Positions 1-12,724 are shown, counted from the first letter of the stretch. The stretch: 64,000 nucleotides of DNA from Desmodus rotundus (GCF_022682495.2 NC_071393.1:115894239-115958238), one strand, 5' to 3'. Made by a program: numbers and translations. The notes: a model not told the origin generated them from the sequence alone.

Positions 1-588
1 GGAATTCTCATTTGCATGAGAACCACCCATCAGGGACAGGGGGCAGGGACTTCTCTCTGTAAGTCAGCAGGCCTGGAGCTGAAACACAATGGACCGGAGC
101 AGACCAGAGCACACTGGGGCAGAGCTGCAACACTGCTGTGCTGTTTCTAATTGAGCTGTGACACTGTCGAGCTGTTCCACAGCCATGCTGTCCTGCTGTC
201 TGCACTGAATGAAGTCAGCTCTTTCACTGCATCCAAAATTGAGGATTCCTGTTGGCGTTGAATTGGTGCCAATGACCATCTGTTGACATTAAAATACTAC
301 TGTTATATAATAAGTGCTTAATAAGTATTTGTTAAATATTGAAGAATGAAATGCTTATCAACGGACTCATTACAGTACCCAAAGGGAGGTGGGAAATGGT
401 TCAAGACAGCAAGCAGCACGATCTCACAGGTCCCTAAGTCTGCTTCTGGATGTACCTTCCCATCTTCCTTCAGTCCTCATCGTCAATTACTCAACAGGAT
501 TCCTGTGTCACCTGTCTGCACGGTGCTGGCTGTCTAGCTGAGAATGCCAGCTAGTTGACAAGTACAGATGTCTTTATGAAGTGCTATG

Positions 589-842
589 CAAGGTTTCTCA
601 GCCTTGGCACTTCTGCCTTTTTGGGCCTGATAATTCTTTGTTGGGGGGATAGGGAGGTTGTCCTGTGTATTATTGTATGTTGAGTAGTATCCCTGGCCTC
701 TGCCCACTAGATTCTCCCCCCAACCCAGTTGTACCAACCAAAAACTTCTCCAGACATTGCCAATTGTCCTTGGTGGTTGGGGGTGGGAGTGAGGAGAAGC
801 AAAATTCCAGCCTTGCCCCACCCCCAGCCTTAAGAAGCACTG
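589..842 (+). mobile_element. MER5A-like hAT MITE
   Basis: The order of GGTTTCTCAGCC, GGGCCTGATAATTCTTTG, CATCCCTGGCCTC-like, CCACTAGAT, CCAGACATTGCCAATTGTCC and a TTAAGAAGCACTG end is that of MER5A. No protein is coded; the 135-codon reverse frame over it is chance. Confidence 0.8.
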
Positions 843-1019
843 TGCCAGAGCCACAGTGAGGGCCATCCAACTCAGGGGGGGACAAGGGGAGCCCAGACTT
901 TGCGGAAGACAAGATAACTGAGTGATTCCTAGAGATGGCAAGAGCTGAACTTATTCCCAAGTGTGATTTCTCAAGTATGTCTTTGTTACTTCGTGTCAAG
1001 ATGCAATTTCTGAAAAACT

Positions 1020-1140
1020 AACGAGGCCACAATACAATATACAGATGAAGTATTATAGAACTGTACACCTCAAACCTATATAATTTCTTTAACTAGGTGC
1101 TTAACTAGTGTCACCTAAATAAATTCAATTAAAAAATTAA
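1020..1140 (+). mobile_element. L1 3' end fragment
   Basis: 'tatagaactgtacacctcaa' and 'aattcaattaaaaaattaat' match the 3' end also seen at 59880-60000. Confidence 0.7.
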
Positions 1141-1565
1141 TAAAACAACCAAAGAATTAAGGCAAGCAACCTCACCTCTCTAGGGCAGTCCAGGGTTACA
1201 GCTCTTGTTGTCTTTCACTCTCTGCTTTGGTGTGTCGAGACATTATGTCCCAGGGCTCCTGAACCCCGCATAGTACCTTAAACTTTCAAAAGTATTGCTC
1301 CCATACCAACTGGATTTAAAGGATGATCTCAACTATGAAAATAGATAGAAATATACATGTAAGACATACTATAATGAAATACAACAAAATGCTATATATA
1401 TATATATCGTTCATTAATGTATCCATTGAAAATTATCTTTTAGATAATTTTTCAATTATTTAATTTAGATAATTTTAGATTTAGATAATTTCCAACTCTT
1501 TAGTTCTGAAGTGGGGGTAGTGGGAAATCTAATGAAACACCTAGCATTTAAAAAAATAATTCCTT

Positions 1566-1773
1566 GTCTGGCTGGTATAGCTCGGTGGATTGAGCTCAGG
1601 CCTGCAAACCAAAGGGTCGCCAGTTCAATTCCCCATCAGGGCACATGCTTGGGTTGCAGGCCAGGTTCCCAGCTTGGGACACACGAGAGGCAACCACACA
1701 TTGATGTTTCTCTCCCTCTCATTCTCCTTCCCTTCCCCTCTCTCAGAAGAAATAAAATAAAATCTTTAATAAT
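1566..1773 (+). mobile_element. Ves SINE
   Basis: tRNA-like head (A box TAGCTCGGTGG, B box AGTTCAATTCC), TC-rich part and AAATAAAATCTTT tail. Flanked by an 11-bp direct repeat AATAATTCCTT (1555-1565 and 1774-1784). Confidence 0.92.
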
Positions 1774-2465
1774 AATAATTCCTTAATATCAAATAACCCG
1801 TGTTCAAATTTCCAATTGTCTCATGATTTTTGTTGTTTTTGTTGCTAAAATAAAAAAACATCAGAATTCAAGTAAGGTCCACACATTGCAGTCGATCAAT
1901 ACATCTTTCGAGACTCTTTTAATCTACAGACCCTTCCCCCAGCAGTTTAGGCCGGCCACTATCGTCTGTCTGCTGTCCTTCTGCAAAACCCTCCTAGCTG
2001 GTTTTCCCACTTGCATTCCTGCTCCTGTTAACCCAGTGCCTGCAAAGCAGCCAGGGGAATCTGCAAAAAGGTAAACCAGATTAACACCTCCCCTAAAACC
2101 CTTCAGAGCTTCCAAAGGCTCTGCTGCCCTGGCCCCACCTACCGCTCCCATTTCTTTAGGGACCAGGAAACAACCTTGTGCCCCTCCACCCTTCTGTTAA
2201 TTTCCACTCTTCCTTCTGTGCCCAGAAAGTCCTCTCCTGACCACCCTCTCTGAGAAGGGCCGTATTATTCTTCCCCGTAGCACCCCATCTTTTCTCCTGA
2301 TAGCACTTACCAGGGCTTGTTATCGTATTTTCATTTTATGTGTTCACTTCAGTAATGCCATCTCTCTAGACTGTCAGCTCCATGGGCCATGCCCTACCTG
2401 CTGTATTCACTGTTACTGTGTCTGTATTGTCCAGAAGCACTCAGTAAGGGCACAGTAAATATATG

Positions 2466-2626
2466 TAGTTTTTGACTTTTCAATTACAGCTGACATACAC
2501 TGTTATATTAGTTCCAGGTGTATAACATAGTGGTTAGACACTTATGTAATTTATGAAGTGACCACCCTGATACATCTAGTGCCCACCTGACACCATACAT
2601 AGTTATCACAGTGTTATTGACTATGG
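2466..2626 (-). mobile_element. L1 3' UTR fragment, reversed
   Basis: 'tcaattacagctgacataca' with 'ttaggttccaggtgtata'-like text and 'gtgaccaccctgataca' is typical of reversed L1 3' sequence. A Ves SINE is inserted at its right end. Confidence 0.6.
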
Positions 2627-2857
2627 GTTTTTTGAAAGATTTTGTTTATTTATTTTTAGAGAGGGAAAGAAAGGGAGAAAGAGAGGGACAGAAACATCCA
2701 TGTGCGAGAGAAACATCTATCCTTTGTGTTGGCTCTTCCAGGCCCCCAGCCGGGGACCTGGCTGGCCACCCAGGCATGTACACTGACTGGGAATTGAACC
2801 GGCGACCTTTTGCTTTGTGGGACAGTTCCTCAATCCACTGAGCCATACCAGCCAGGG
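2627..2857 (-). mobile_element. Ves SINE
   Basis: Reversed full-length copy with a 9-bp target duplication TGACTATGG (2618-2626 and 2858-2866). It is inserted in an L1 3' fragment. Confidence 0.93.
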
Positions 2858-2879
2858 TGACTATGGTTTGTTTTTAATT

Positions 2880-3490
2880 GACTAGTTTTTTAATTGAAAA
2901 ATTTGAAAACACGTGGTAAAAACACTCCCACACATGACAGGGCATGTAACGGAAAATAAGCCTGTGCTCCATCCCAGAGGCAACTAGTGTTTCCTATTTC
3001 TTGGGAATCACTCCATAAACGTTTCATTCATGTGCAGGCCTACATGTGTGATTATTTTTTGCACACACACCCCTATCTTTTTCCTTCTCTTTTCAATTTT
3101 TTAAATTTTTAAAATTTTTTAAATTTATGGATTCGAGAGAGAGCAAGAGAAAGGAACATCAGTTGGTTAATTCTTGTATGTGCTCCTACCAGGGATCAAA
3201 CCAGCAACCCTGGGACCTCAGGATGATGCTCCAACCAACTGAGCCATGGGCCGGGGTTATCTTTTTCCTTTCAAACAATCTGTCTTGCAGCTTGCTTTTT
3301 ACACTTTATAGTACATCTTGGAGATTGTTCCGTATTATACAACCCTACCTCATGCATAATAATTCATTGCAAAAAGGAACTATTTATTCAGTTCCTTACT
3401 GTTGAACATTTTAGTGGGTTATAATCTCCTGCTTTTACATAGAATGCTGCAATGAATATCCTTGGACAGAGCCAAAATATGACTAAGTTT
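2880..3490 (-). mobile_element. Old L1 3' fragment, split by a SINE
   Basis: Reversed L1-like text on both sides of the SINE at 3087-3257, for example 'ttacatagaatgctgcaatg' and 'ataattcattgcaaaa'. Confidence 0.5.
3087..3257 (-). mobile_element. Ves-type SINE
   Basis: Reversed copy ending in AACCAACTGAGCCATGGGCC, with the 13-bp target duplication TATCTTTTTCCTT (3074-3086 and 3258-3270). Confidence 0.9.
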
Positions 3491-4021
3491 AAAAGAAAGC
3501 ATGTTCCATATTTTTTCATATTTTTTAAAGCATGTTTGTGTGTGCATGAGTATGTACCCGCTGAAAATGATCGAATCTGTAAGAATTAGGAATGTAAGAA
3601 ATGGAGAGAGCAAAAGACAGTTTGAACAAAAGAGCCTGTAAGTTAAAAGTGGGTTTTTTAAAAAATGTCACCTACATAATAAAACCTTCCTAGAAGTTGT
3701 CTCCCAGTGCAGTAAAGGGCAGAAACAATCCCTTCACCTTCTGGCCCTCCCAGCTCTTGGTTCACGGCTCAGTTACCGAGTTGGTTCTGCCTGTCTCCTG
3801 CGCCCTGTCCAGTCATCCTTGTGCCCTGCAATCCCCAGTTCAGGGCCTGGCACACATGGTGTTCACTGAACCCTCTGGGAATAAATGAAGCTGCTCCTCT
3901 GGCCCCAGTTTCCCTGGGCATATCATTAGGATGGTGCGGTTTATGGCCATCATGAGAAATTACTGAAAAAGATGAAACTGTGTAAAAATGTTACTGATTC
4001 AAGGTCTGTGCACCCAACCCT

Positions 4022-4784
4022 TGAAAGGCCAATATTTAAACCGTCAGAGTTTGGAGTAAGGAAAGGTTTATTGATAGAGAAGGTGCCAGCCTGAGAAGAT
4101 GTGGGGCCTTAGGTCTTCCTCAAATCCACCTTAAGAGAGCCTGGAATTCAGGCTTCTTTTATGTCAGGGGAGGAGAATGAGGGGGCCAGAGGTGAGTGAT
4201 GAATGCAGACATCTAGGCACCAAGAGAGAGCCAAGGAAGGGCCCAGAATCTCTAAATCTCTTTCTTCCTGGTCTGTTGTCCCCTGTGGGCCTGAGCCTGG
4301 TCTTGAGGACCCTGTTAATCTTTGATAAACAGTCATGATATTGAACATATTTCTCCACTTCTTCCAGAGAGGCACCTTCTGACAACGGGCTGTTCTTGCA
4401 AAACCTCAGGCCTCAAGCCAAATTCCTCTGATTAGCATATCTATAGCAGGAGCTATTAGCCTTTATGCTATGAGAAAAATGCAGGCTAGGATTAAGACAG
4501 AGTCAGAGAAAGCCAGCATTTCACTTTGTTACAAAAATACTCGACTATAACTACTTCATCTGAAATTTTTCCTCAGGGCTGACCAGGTCGAAACCCCTGA
4601 GGTATCATTGGTTCAAAGACCCATGGCAGCTTCCACATAGGAGACCAGCTGTCAAATGTGTTTTCAGACTAAAAGAGGACAGAGCAGGGGGAATAAAGTT
4701 GTTAGCTGAGCAGATCCCTGCTGTCAAGTCTCCTAGAGCTGAAACCATCTGGGCCTATTCCCACTCCAGAAGTAAATCCTTTCA
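4022..4784 (-). mobile_element. Solo LTR of an endogenous retrovirus (class I-like)
   Basis: On the - strand it starts TGAAAGG and ends CCTTTCA, perfect 7-bp inverted ends. It has a TATA-like ACATAAAAG (plus 4157-4164) about 90 bp before an AATAAA (plus 4067-4072), the short R region usual in gamma-type LTRs. No gag, pol or env remains nearby. I see no matching target-site duplication, so the ends may have diverged or recombined. Confidence 0.6.
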
Positions 4785-4832
4785 GAAAGACGGTGTCCCT
4801 GAGCTACATGTTTGTTAGAAAGTTGGAGCTTT

Positions 4833-5054
4833 GCCCTAACTGGTGTGGTTCCATGGGTTGGGTGTTGTCCTGCAAACTGAAAGGTCATGGACTCGATTCC
4901 CAGTCAGGGCACAAGCCTGGGTTTTGGGCCAGGTCCCCAGTAGGGGGCGCATGAACCACATCAACCACACATTGATGTTTCTCCCCATCCTTTCTCCCTC
5001 CCATCTCTTTTCTCTAAAAATAAATAAATAAAATCTTAAAAAATTTTTTTTTTT
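4833..5054 (+). mobile_element. Ves SINE
   Basis: GCCCTAACTGGTGTGG head, GATTCCCAGTCAGGGCAC, tail AAATAAATAAATAAAATC, flanked by the 13-bp direct repeat AAGTTGGAGCTTT (4820-4832 and 5055-5067). Confidence 0.93.
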
Positions 5055-6073
5055 AAGTTGGAGCTTTTGTACTAGAAGTCACTCAAGGACACCGTAACTA
5101 CTAAGAGTGATCTTAGGGTAGTGTCAGGGCTCGGGAAACTTTTCCCTCACCGGTTTGTTTCTTCTGCTTGGCTGAATAGTTCAAGCGACATCCAGCAGAA
5201 ATATAGACAGGAGACATACAGGAGAAAATCACATTTTAGTATGTGCACACGGGAATTCACATAAACATGGAAATTCCAAAGGCAGTGAGGAAAATTAGGT
5301 ATACATGTCATTTTGGACTCAGGAAGGGGAGAAAGAGCAAACAGCTGATAAAAAGTTTCTTTCCAGGTCCCCAGAAACAATGGGGCAAAGGGGCCTCTGG
5401 CAGAACAGGTTTTTGCTTGGCTTCTCCCTGTCAGCCACGCTTCATTCATATGTGCTAAGGTGAACATGCTAAGGTTCCCTTCCTGAGGCAGGTTTTTCTA
5501 ACTGAATCTCTTTAGGCAGGAAAGGGGAGGTAAAATACTCTTCCTGAGTTTGTTGGACTTTAATTGTTTTCAGCTTGAAACATTCCACACGTGAGGGTGG
5601 CACATTCCGGGGAGACGTCTCCCCCATGCCCACAGTTGTGAAGAGCTGCCCATGGTGGCAATGAGAATTCATTCAACATTCAATGTGTTTACTGAGCGTC
5701 TACTCTGTATGTACCTGGCATTGTTCTACGTGCTGGAGATACCGCAGTTTTAAGACAAAAATCCCTGCCTTTACAGACCTTAAGCAGATACATACAATAA
5801 ACAAATAAAATGATATTAAATATTAGTTGTAGTGCCAAAAAACAACATTAGGGGGCATCACAGTTTGAGTCCTCCAGGACTCACACCCTGAGATGTATGG
5901 CACACTCCGTGTCCATAGAGAATGCTCTTGCCACATCTGTGGAAGGGAGGGAAAGGAAGCAAGATTGGGCAGAGGGAGAAATCAAGCTGAGACGCAGGTC
6001 TGATGACAGCCTCTGTCAATGAATGCTGTAGGGAACTCCATAGCTCAAGTGGCCCATCTTAGTTGTTGCCTTT

Positions 6074-6278
6074 TGTTTTAAAGATTTTGTTATTTATTTT
6101 TAGAGAGAGGAAGGGAGGCAGATAGAGAAGGAACCACAGGAGAGTGTGGTTGCCTCTCATGCACTCCCTACCGGGGACATGGTCCACAACCCAGGCATGT
6201 GCCCTGCCTGGGAATTGAACCAGCAACCCTTTGGTTCACAAGCCAGCACTCAATCCACTGACCTACACCAGCCAGGAC
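6074..6278 (-). mobile_element. Ves SINE
   Basis: Reversed copy ending in CTACACCAGCCAGG; near-perfect 13-bp target duplication AGTTGTTGCCTTT / AGTTGCTGCCTTT. Confidence 0.92.
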
Positions 6279-6549
6279 AGTTGCTGCCTTTCTACTTGGT
6301 TCTAATCAGTCCTTGGATTTGGGTTACCTAGGGAAGGTCATGACCTTTAGGCAAGTTCACTCTGTGGCCGAGGCAATGACAGGTGAAGGCTGTCTGTTGA
6401 CTGCACTCCCAGCACCTGGGCAACAAGTCCTTTGTCAAAGAAGGGGCTACATGTGTCCACGTCCATCACACAGGGTTTAGGGAGAGAGGGATGGGGTGCC
6501 AGTACTCCTTGAGACAGGCTGCTCCGGAAAGGCCTCTCCAAGGAAGTTT

Positions 6550-6960
6550 AGGCAGCAAACCTGGATGAAGTGAGGAAAGGAGCCATGAAGATTCTGAGGG
6601 ACAGCATTCTAAATAAAGGGAACAGCAAATGCAAATTCCCCAGGAAGGGGTGTTCTTGACATGTTCAAGGAACAGCAAAGAAGTCAGCATGGCTGAAGTG
6701 TGATGATCAAGGGCAAAGGGGTTGGAAATGAGCAGGGGCCAGACGATGCAGGGTCTTGCACTCCATCATAAGGATATTGGGTTGTATGTTTAGTGGAGGA
6801 TTGAAAACAAAAATGACAAGGTTTGGTTTGCAACTTAGCGATTACTCTGGTTGCTGCTGTGCAGAGAAGGAGGAGCTAGAATGGAAGTAGGAAAACCAGT
6901 CAGGAGGCTACTCTTGTGTTTCAGACAAGAGAGACTGGAGTGGTAGCTGTAGAGAACTTG
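6550..6960 (-). repeat. Old LINE (L2/CR1 group) remnant
   Basis: 'agggaacagcaaatgcaaat', 'cagacgatgcagggtcttgc' and 'attactctggttgctgctgt' are the ordered landmarks of this common old repeat. Orientation is not certain. Confidence 0.45.
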
Positions 6961-6967
6961 TTCTTGA

Positions 6968-7190
6968 CCAGGGTGCTTTTGTCCCACCCTCCTCACGTCC
7001 ACACCTCTCACCCAGGGAAATTTGGCAATATCTGGAGACGGCCTTTGTGGTTACAACCAGTGGATGTAACTAGCATGTAGTGGGTAGAGGCCAGGGATGT
7101 TGCTAAGCACCCTACAATAATACATAGCACAGCCCTCGCAACCAAGAGTTCCTGGTCCAAAATGTCCAAAGGGCTGAAACTAAGAAACCT
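6968..7190 (-). mobile_element. MER5A-like hAT MITE, reversed
   Basis: Reverse-strand MER5A features are visible in order: TTTGGCAATATCTGGAGACG, GTTACAACCAGTGG, GGTAGAGGCCAGGGATG, TGCTAAGCACCCTACAAT and GTCCAAAATGTCCAAAGGGC. Confidence 0.75.
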
Positions 7191-7800
7191 TACTTTAGGG
7201 GAAGTGAAAAGTATTAGATTTGGAATATATTTTGAAACTAATGCCAACAGGATTTGAGTTTGGATGTGGGGAATGAGAGAAAGAAGAATCAAAAGTGATT
7301 TTAAGGGTTTTGGCCTGAGCAACAGAGTGAGTGATGGTACCATCTACTGAGATGGGGAACTCTGGGGGAAGAACAGATTTTTGGTGGGGGACAGGTGATA
7401 ACTCAAGGTTAAATCTGAGATACTTATTGGATACCTGATGGTGATGTTACATGGGCAATTCGCTGTTTGCGCCTGGAGCTCGGGGGAGAAGTCTGAGCTA
7501 GAGCTGTAAATGTGGGAATCATTAGAAGAAAGGTGGGATTTTAAATTAGTGGAGTGCAAGAGTTCACCTAAGGAGTGGATGCAGAGAGGAGAGGACTGAG
7601 CGTTGTGGTGGCAGTGGAACTCAAGAGAAAATTTTAGCCCCAGTTATACAGTTGATAGGCTAAAGGAATAAACGCATGTGGAGGAGAAGCGTGGCTCCAA
7701 GAACTGGAATGCATGACCTAGGTGACTCCAGGAGGTTGACAAGTGACTCAACCTTTGTACCCCAGGGGGTCTGCAGGCTGAGCCATTGTGTTCCAAGGAG

Positions 7801-8678
7801 TGCCACGTCCTCTTCCAACCATGTTGTCTGACAAGGTCCGGACATGGAAAGAAGGAATTCAAGGAATCCATCTTTCTGGAGGAGAGCGTGGCATACAAAG
7901 GGGGGGCGGTAATTTTCCTGGGATTTCTCTTAGTAACTTCCTTGTTGATATTCATGGTCTTACTTTGAACCTCGATTCCCATGAGAACAGGTCATGAGGA
8001 GAAAGGGGCTTGAACCTTGAGGGAACTTCTGAAGGGACAACTAGTTCTCCCCAGACTACTGAATCATGCCCAAATTGTTTAAACAATGTGTTTATAAGCC
8101 TGAGTAAGAAATTATCCCCTCTGATGAAATAGCCCCTGAATGTCTAAAAGTTGGTAAAGTACAGCCCCTCCTTTACCTTGAATAGAAAAATATAGCAATT
8201 AGAATTAGACAGGAAAAGAAATAAGAGAAGTTGGTTAGCTATGACAAACTAAGCACGGAGAAACAATTACCAGGGAGTCAGAGTCCACAGTACATAGAAA
8301 AACATTTTAGACAGAAAAGATAGATAGCTAAGTTAGACATCACAAAGGCCTTATAATAAATTTCCTGTAACCTCTACTCAATCTAGCATATCCTTATGCC
8401 CCATGACAAATTCTGAGAACTTTAATAAACAATAAGACATCCAAACTCTGTACATACAGCTATTTTTAATTGTCTGATATCCGGGTAAATTTTTCTGCTT
8501 CGCCTAACCGCCAATGTTAATCACTGCCTAAAATGAAAATATAAAAACCTGCTTGTACTTGAAATAAACGGGACAGAGCTTCACCGTCCTCTGCGGCATG
8601 ATGTTGTCTGTCTCCCATCGCCGACGCCCTACCCACCTTTCAGGAACCCCTGGACCCTGCTGCGGCTGGACCGCGGCA
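7801..8678 (+). mobile_element. Solo LTR of an endogenous retrovirus (6-bp TSD, class II-like)
   Basis: The element begins TGCC and ends GGCA and is flanked by the perfect 6-bp duplication AAGGAG (7795-7800 and 8679-8684). It contains a TATA box (ATATAAAAACC, about 8539-8549) and AATAAA at 8563-8568, so U3 is about 730 bp. A 6-bp duplication and long U3 suit a beta/class II retrovirus. There is no internal coding region; an LTR-LTR recombination left a single copy. Confidence 0.85.
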
Positions 8679-9057
8679 AAGGAGGGGACGTTTGTGATGC
8701 AGATAAAAAACTGTTGCTCAACAGAGAAAGAAATACTAGGAAAATTGCCACCTGCCTGCAACTCTTATTTGATTAACATTTTCCCAATCTCTTTACCTAC
8801 CTACCCTTTCCTTCTCCCTAAGAAAAGGTTCGCTTGAGATGAAATGTTGACTTTTTTTTTAGGGTACATAACCTGCTGTCTTCTCAGATTGCCGGCATCT
8901 GAATAAGGCTCCCATAAAGATTCAGTCCTTGTCTCTACTTATTGGTTCTGGTAGTGACAGGCAGCATGGACGCTAACTTTTCCAGTTTCAGTGAGACTCT
9001 GACATTTAGTGGAAGGAACAGGATAGGAGGAGGAAGAGCCAGCAAAGGAGGTGATGG

Positions 9058-9236
9058 AGGCCAGATGGCTCAGTTGGTTGGAGCATCATCCTCATATGCC
9101 AAGGTTGCAGGTCCGAACCCCAGTCAAGGCACATACAGGATAAAAACCAATGAATACATAAATAAGTGGAACAAAAAAAAAATCGGTTTTCCTCTCCGCC
9201 CCCCTTCCCCTCTCTAAAAAATCAATTAAAAATAAA
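9058..9236 (+). mobile_element. Ves-type SINE, second subfamily
   Basis: Head CAGATGGCTCAGTTGGTTGG, then CAATGAATACATAAATAAGTGG and a TC-rich end. Flanks 'gaggtgatggagg' and 'gaagatgatgaagg' may be a decayed target duplication. Confidence 0.85.
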
Positions 9237-9589
9237 CGAAGATGATGAAGGAGCAGTAGGGAGGGAGAAGACCCATGTGAGTGTGGTGTCCTGGAAGCAC
9301 GCACTTCGAGAATCATGTGTTGAATACTGCTGAGGGGGTGCCGGTGAGACTGAGTTTGCCTGCTGGGCTTGCGTCATGCAGCTTGTAAGTGACCTTGACA
9401 GGAGCAGGCTCCATGGAGTGGATTCAGGAGAGAGGGGTCGAGGAAGTGGAAATGAAGGCTATAGGCAATTCTCAAGGAGTTGTGCCATAAAAGGAGTCTG
9501 TGGGATCAAGGATGGAAAGACATTACAACACATTTGTAGGCTACAGGGAAGAACTAGTCCAGAGGAGGAAATGTTTGGTGTGCCTCCAT

Positions 9590-9790
9590 TGCGTACTTAC
9601 TATGCCTCAGGAGCTGTGTAAGGCATTTTGTATGGATTATTTAATTCAACCTGTACACCAGGCCAATGAGGTATGTAATAGTTACTCCCATTTCACAGAA
9701 GACAAAATTAAGGCATGGAGAGGAACCACTGGTTGCATGGCTATGGTCATATGACTAATAAGTGGGGGAACTTGGGATGTAACTGGAACA
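9590..9790 (+). repeat. MIR
   Basis: MIR core order: 'gcgtacttactatgcctcag', 'atttcacagaagacaaaatt', 'agtgggggaacttgggatg'. Confidence 0.75.
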
Positions 9791-10479
9791 TCTGGTTCAG
9801 GAACCCTGTTCTCACCTTCTTTGTCATCTGCATTCAGCTCTTTGCAAATTGCAACCACAGGCTAAATTTATATCCATGATCACTTGTTCCTCCCTTCAGA
9901 GGAAAACAAAACTACGGACCCTGTAAGAATCAGCTGAAGCTAATCTAGAATTTGTGTGACTGCTCCCACCCCCACCCCACCTGCTCTGCTTCCAGAGCAA
10001 ATCTCTCTCCTGGTCTCTATTACGCTGCATCCAACCCACCCCCATGGTAGCATGTCTCTACCCGTCGGTCTCCTGCAATGGAGTGGCTGCTCCTCACAGG
10101 CAGAAGATGCCTCTAATTCATCTTTCTATCCCTGGCTGGCTGGCAGGACAGGCCCTCAAACAATAAATATTTGTCAAGGAGTTGAATGGATGGGTAACTG
10201 AATGAATGAATGTAAAGAGTTACTAGGAATATTCAAAGCCATGAGACAGCTGAATACGGACATCTAAATTTACAAGATGGATACATACAAAATTGTTCTC
10301 AAAATTCAGAATGCAAAGAAATCCCTGAGGAGTGGGGGTCAGAAGGTGAGGGTGCTTGTTAAGAAGACTCCACCCCAGAAATCTAAGCATTAATATTCAA
10401 GACGCTTCTTTTCCAAAGAATTCCTTGCAAGCACTCCATGGTCTTACCGCTGGAAGGCCAGGGAATCAGAAGACTTGGA

Positions 10480-10805
10480 TTCTAGTCCACATTTCCCACC
10501 CACCATCTGGATAGGGCTGCCAGATAAAATATTACATGCAATATTTGAGATATGCTATACTAAAAAATTACTCTTTTTATGAAATTCAAATTGAGCTGGG
10601 GTGCTGTAAGTTTATTTGCTCAGTCTGTCAACCTTCCAGCTGGGTGACCTTGGCTAAGCTGTGTAATGACTCCTTGAAGTTCCAGTCTCCTTGTCTATCA
10701 AATGGAGGAATTTGAGCTTTGCTGATAGTCCTGAGGATTAAATAAAATGTTCCTGTAAAGTGCCTCACCACCAAGTGGCACATGGTAAGTGCCCAATAAA
10801 CGAGC
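10480..10805 (-). repeat. MIR, reversed
   Basis: 'tgggtgaccttggctaagct', 'tctatcaaatggaggaattt' and 'taagtgcccaataaacg' in reverse MIR order. Confidence 0.65.
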
Positions 10806-11344
10806 TAGTAAGACTCTTAACATTTATTTTAATTTCCTTCTCTCCTAGAGCATTAAAATATAATCCATCAAATTAGATTTATGTCCAGCATCTCTGAAAT
10901 GCATAACTAAATGTCAGTGGACGTGAGTCTGGGCAGCTGGCTGGGATGGTGAGGTATAGAGAACATGAGTCAGTCCTGGGCTCCAAAGAGAAGGTTAAGG
11001 GAGGACATCCAAATTTTCAGTCAGCCGTTCATTTCTCCGTCAGACCTTGGAGTTTCCCCAAATCAGCAAACCAGTAAAAGAAGGATGTGATTCCTGCAGA
11101 AACCAGTAGGGGGTGTGTGTGCACGCGCATTTTGGGATAGAACTGAGGTACTCTAGGATCTGGCCAAACAGCACCAGCTGCGGGTTCTCACTTTTATTTA
11201 GAGAACAATGGAGGGCCTAAGGAAGCCCCTGGCAGTACTCTGATCACAGGGAAGTCAAGGGCTCCTCAAAATCTCCAAGTAAATCAGCCTGGACAGAAGC
11301 AGCTTCCATGGGCAGCTTTGGGCATACACTGTGTAGAAAAAAAA

Positions 11345-11565
11345 AAAAGAAGTTGAAGGTTGAAAGACACCAAAAGCCAAATGCAAGAGACAGACCAAGA
11401 TAAAACATTTGCAAAATGTCTAACAAAGAATCCCAGAATGTATAAAGATGTTCAGCTGTGAACAGACAAATTGCATAATAAACACTAATGGGCAATACAC
11501 ATGAAACACAGATTAATCTAGCAACAGGGAAATACAAACTGAAACAACACTGCGGGGAGTGTCTG
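11345..11565 (+). mobile_element. Old L1 fragment
   Basis: 'aatgtctaacaaagaatccc', 'atgggcaatacacatgaaac' and 'aggaaatacaaactgaaac'-like text resemble L1 ORF2 3' sequence. No long frame is left. Confidence 0.5.
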
Positions 11566-11604
11566 CCTTATTTTCCTCCACTTATTAAGGGAAATAACCT
11601 AATA

Positions 11605-11830
11605 TTCACTGAACATCTTTTCTGTGCCAGGCATCGAGCGAAGAGCTTTCTAAACATTAACTCAGCATTTCAGCTGAACAAACCTTGAGAAGTAGGAACA
11701 AATAGTATTTCCATTTTACCTATAAAAAACTGTACTCAGAAAAGTCAGGAACTTGCTTGGAATTCACTCAGCTGGGAAGGGCAGAGTGGGGTTTGGGCCC
11801 AGGTTTGCATGGTTCCAAGTCCTTTTTCTC
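11605..11830 (+). repeat. MIR
   Basis: 'ttttctgtgccaggcatcga', 'gtatttccattttacctata' and 'gaattcactcagctgggaag' in MIR order. Confidence 0.7.
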
Positions 11831-12724
11831 CCCACACTGGTTTTTCTAGGGTCTCAGTCCAAGCAACATGTAATGCTTGAATATGGTGCTTTGGAAAAAG
11901 CCCTGAGAGCTGCGAAACCCAAGCAGCCAAAGAGGACTGGAAGGAAACAAACAAAAACCTCAGAAAGTCAAGCCACCTTGGTAGTAGGCGGGAGGAAGCC
12001 GTGTGCTTTGGCAGAGTGTAGAAAGCAGGGATTTGGAGCCTGGGGGAGATGGGGATTAGGAAGGCCAACTGGGGGGCTGGGAGCCAGTTCATGGCCACAT
12101 TTTAAGCAGAACGGGGTCTGGCTGCCCTGAAGGTTCACAGCTTTAGAGGCTGGAACCCAAGGAATTTGTTTGTCAAACAAAACTGCACGCTGAGTCGCAA
12201 TTCCCATTTCTAAACTTTCCAGGCCGAAGTCCGCAACTCTCGCCCCCCTTCTCACACCTGCTGGCAGCAGGGGCTCCAATGAAAGGACAAGTTCCAGGAA
12301 TTCTTGCCCCTTCCCCCACCTTTTACAAAGCCCAGCGCTGGGACAAAAGGCGCCCAGGGTCTGGGGCTCCTTCCTCCAGCTCCTGCCAGCTCCGGTGAGT
12401 GCCAGACAGCTGGAGCCGAGCTCCACACTGCATCATTTACATTTTTTACAGCTCTCCCTCCCACTGCACTCTCCCTCATGGCCAAGGCCAGCACCCTCAT
12501 AGTTCCCTGAAGGCTGAGGTAGTTGCCCGTGAAACAGATAACCAGGGCAGCAGAATCACCCCTAACCGCAGGCCTTGTGTCCGGAACGCAGCTTCCCACC
12601 CACCCAGCAGCAACTGAAAGTTGCTTCCTTGTTCTTTGTGATTCTGATTCCGGCCCCACGTGGTGCCTGCCCCATAGGAAACTGGTCCCTATCTTTCTTG
12701 AATGGCTCCCTAACCCACTGATAA

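Noticed and set aside
1566..1640. tRNA gene (A and B boxes present)
   Set aside because: The tRNA-like block is the head of a Ves SINE. The same applies to all other copies in the window; no cloverleaf with a proper acceptor stem is formed.
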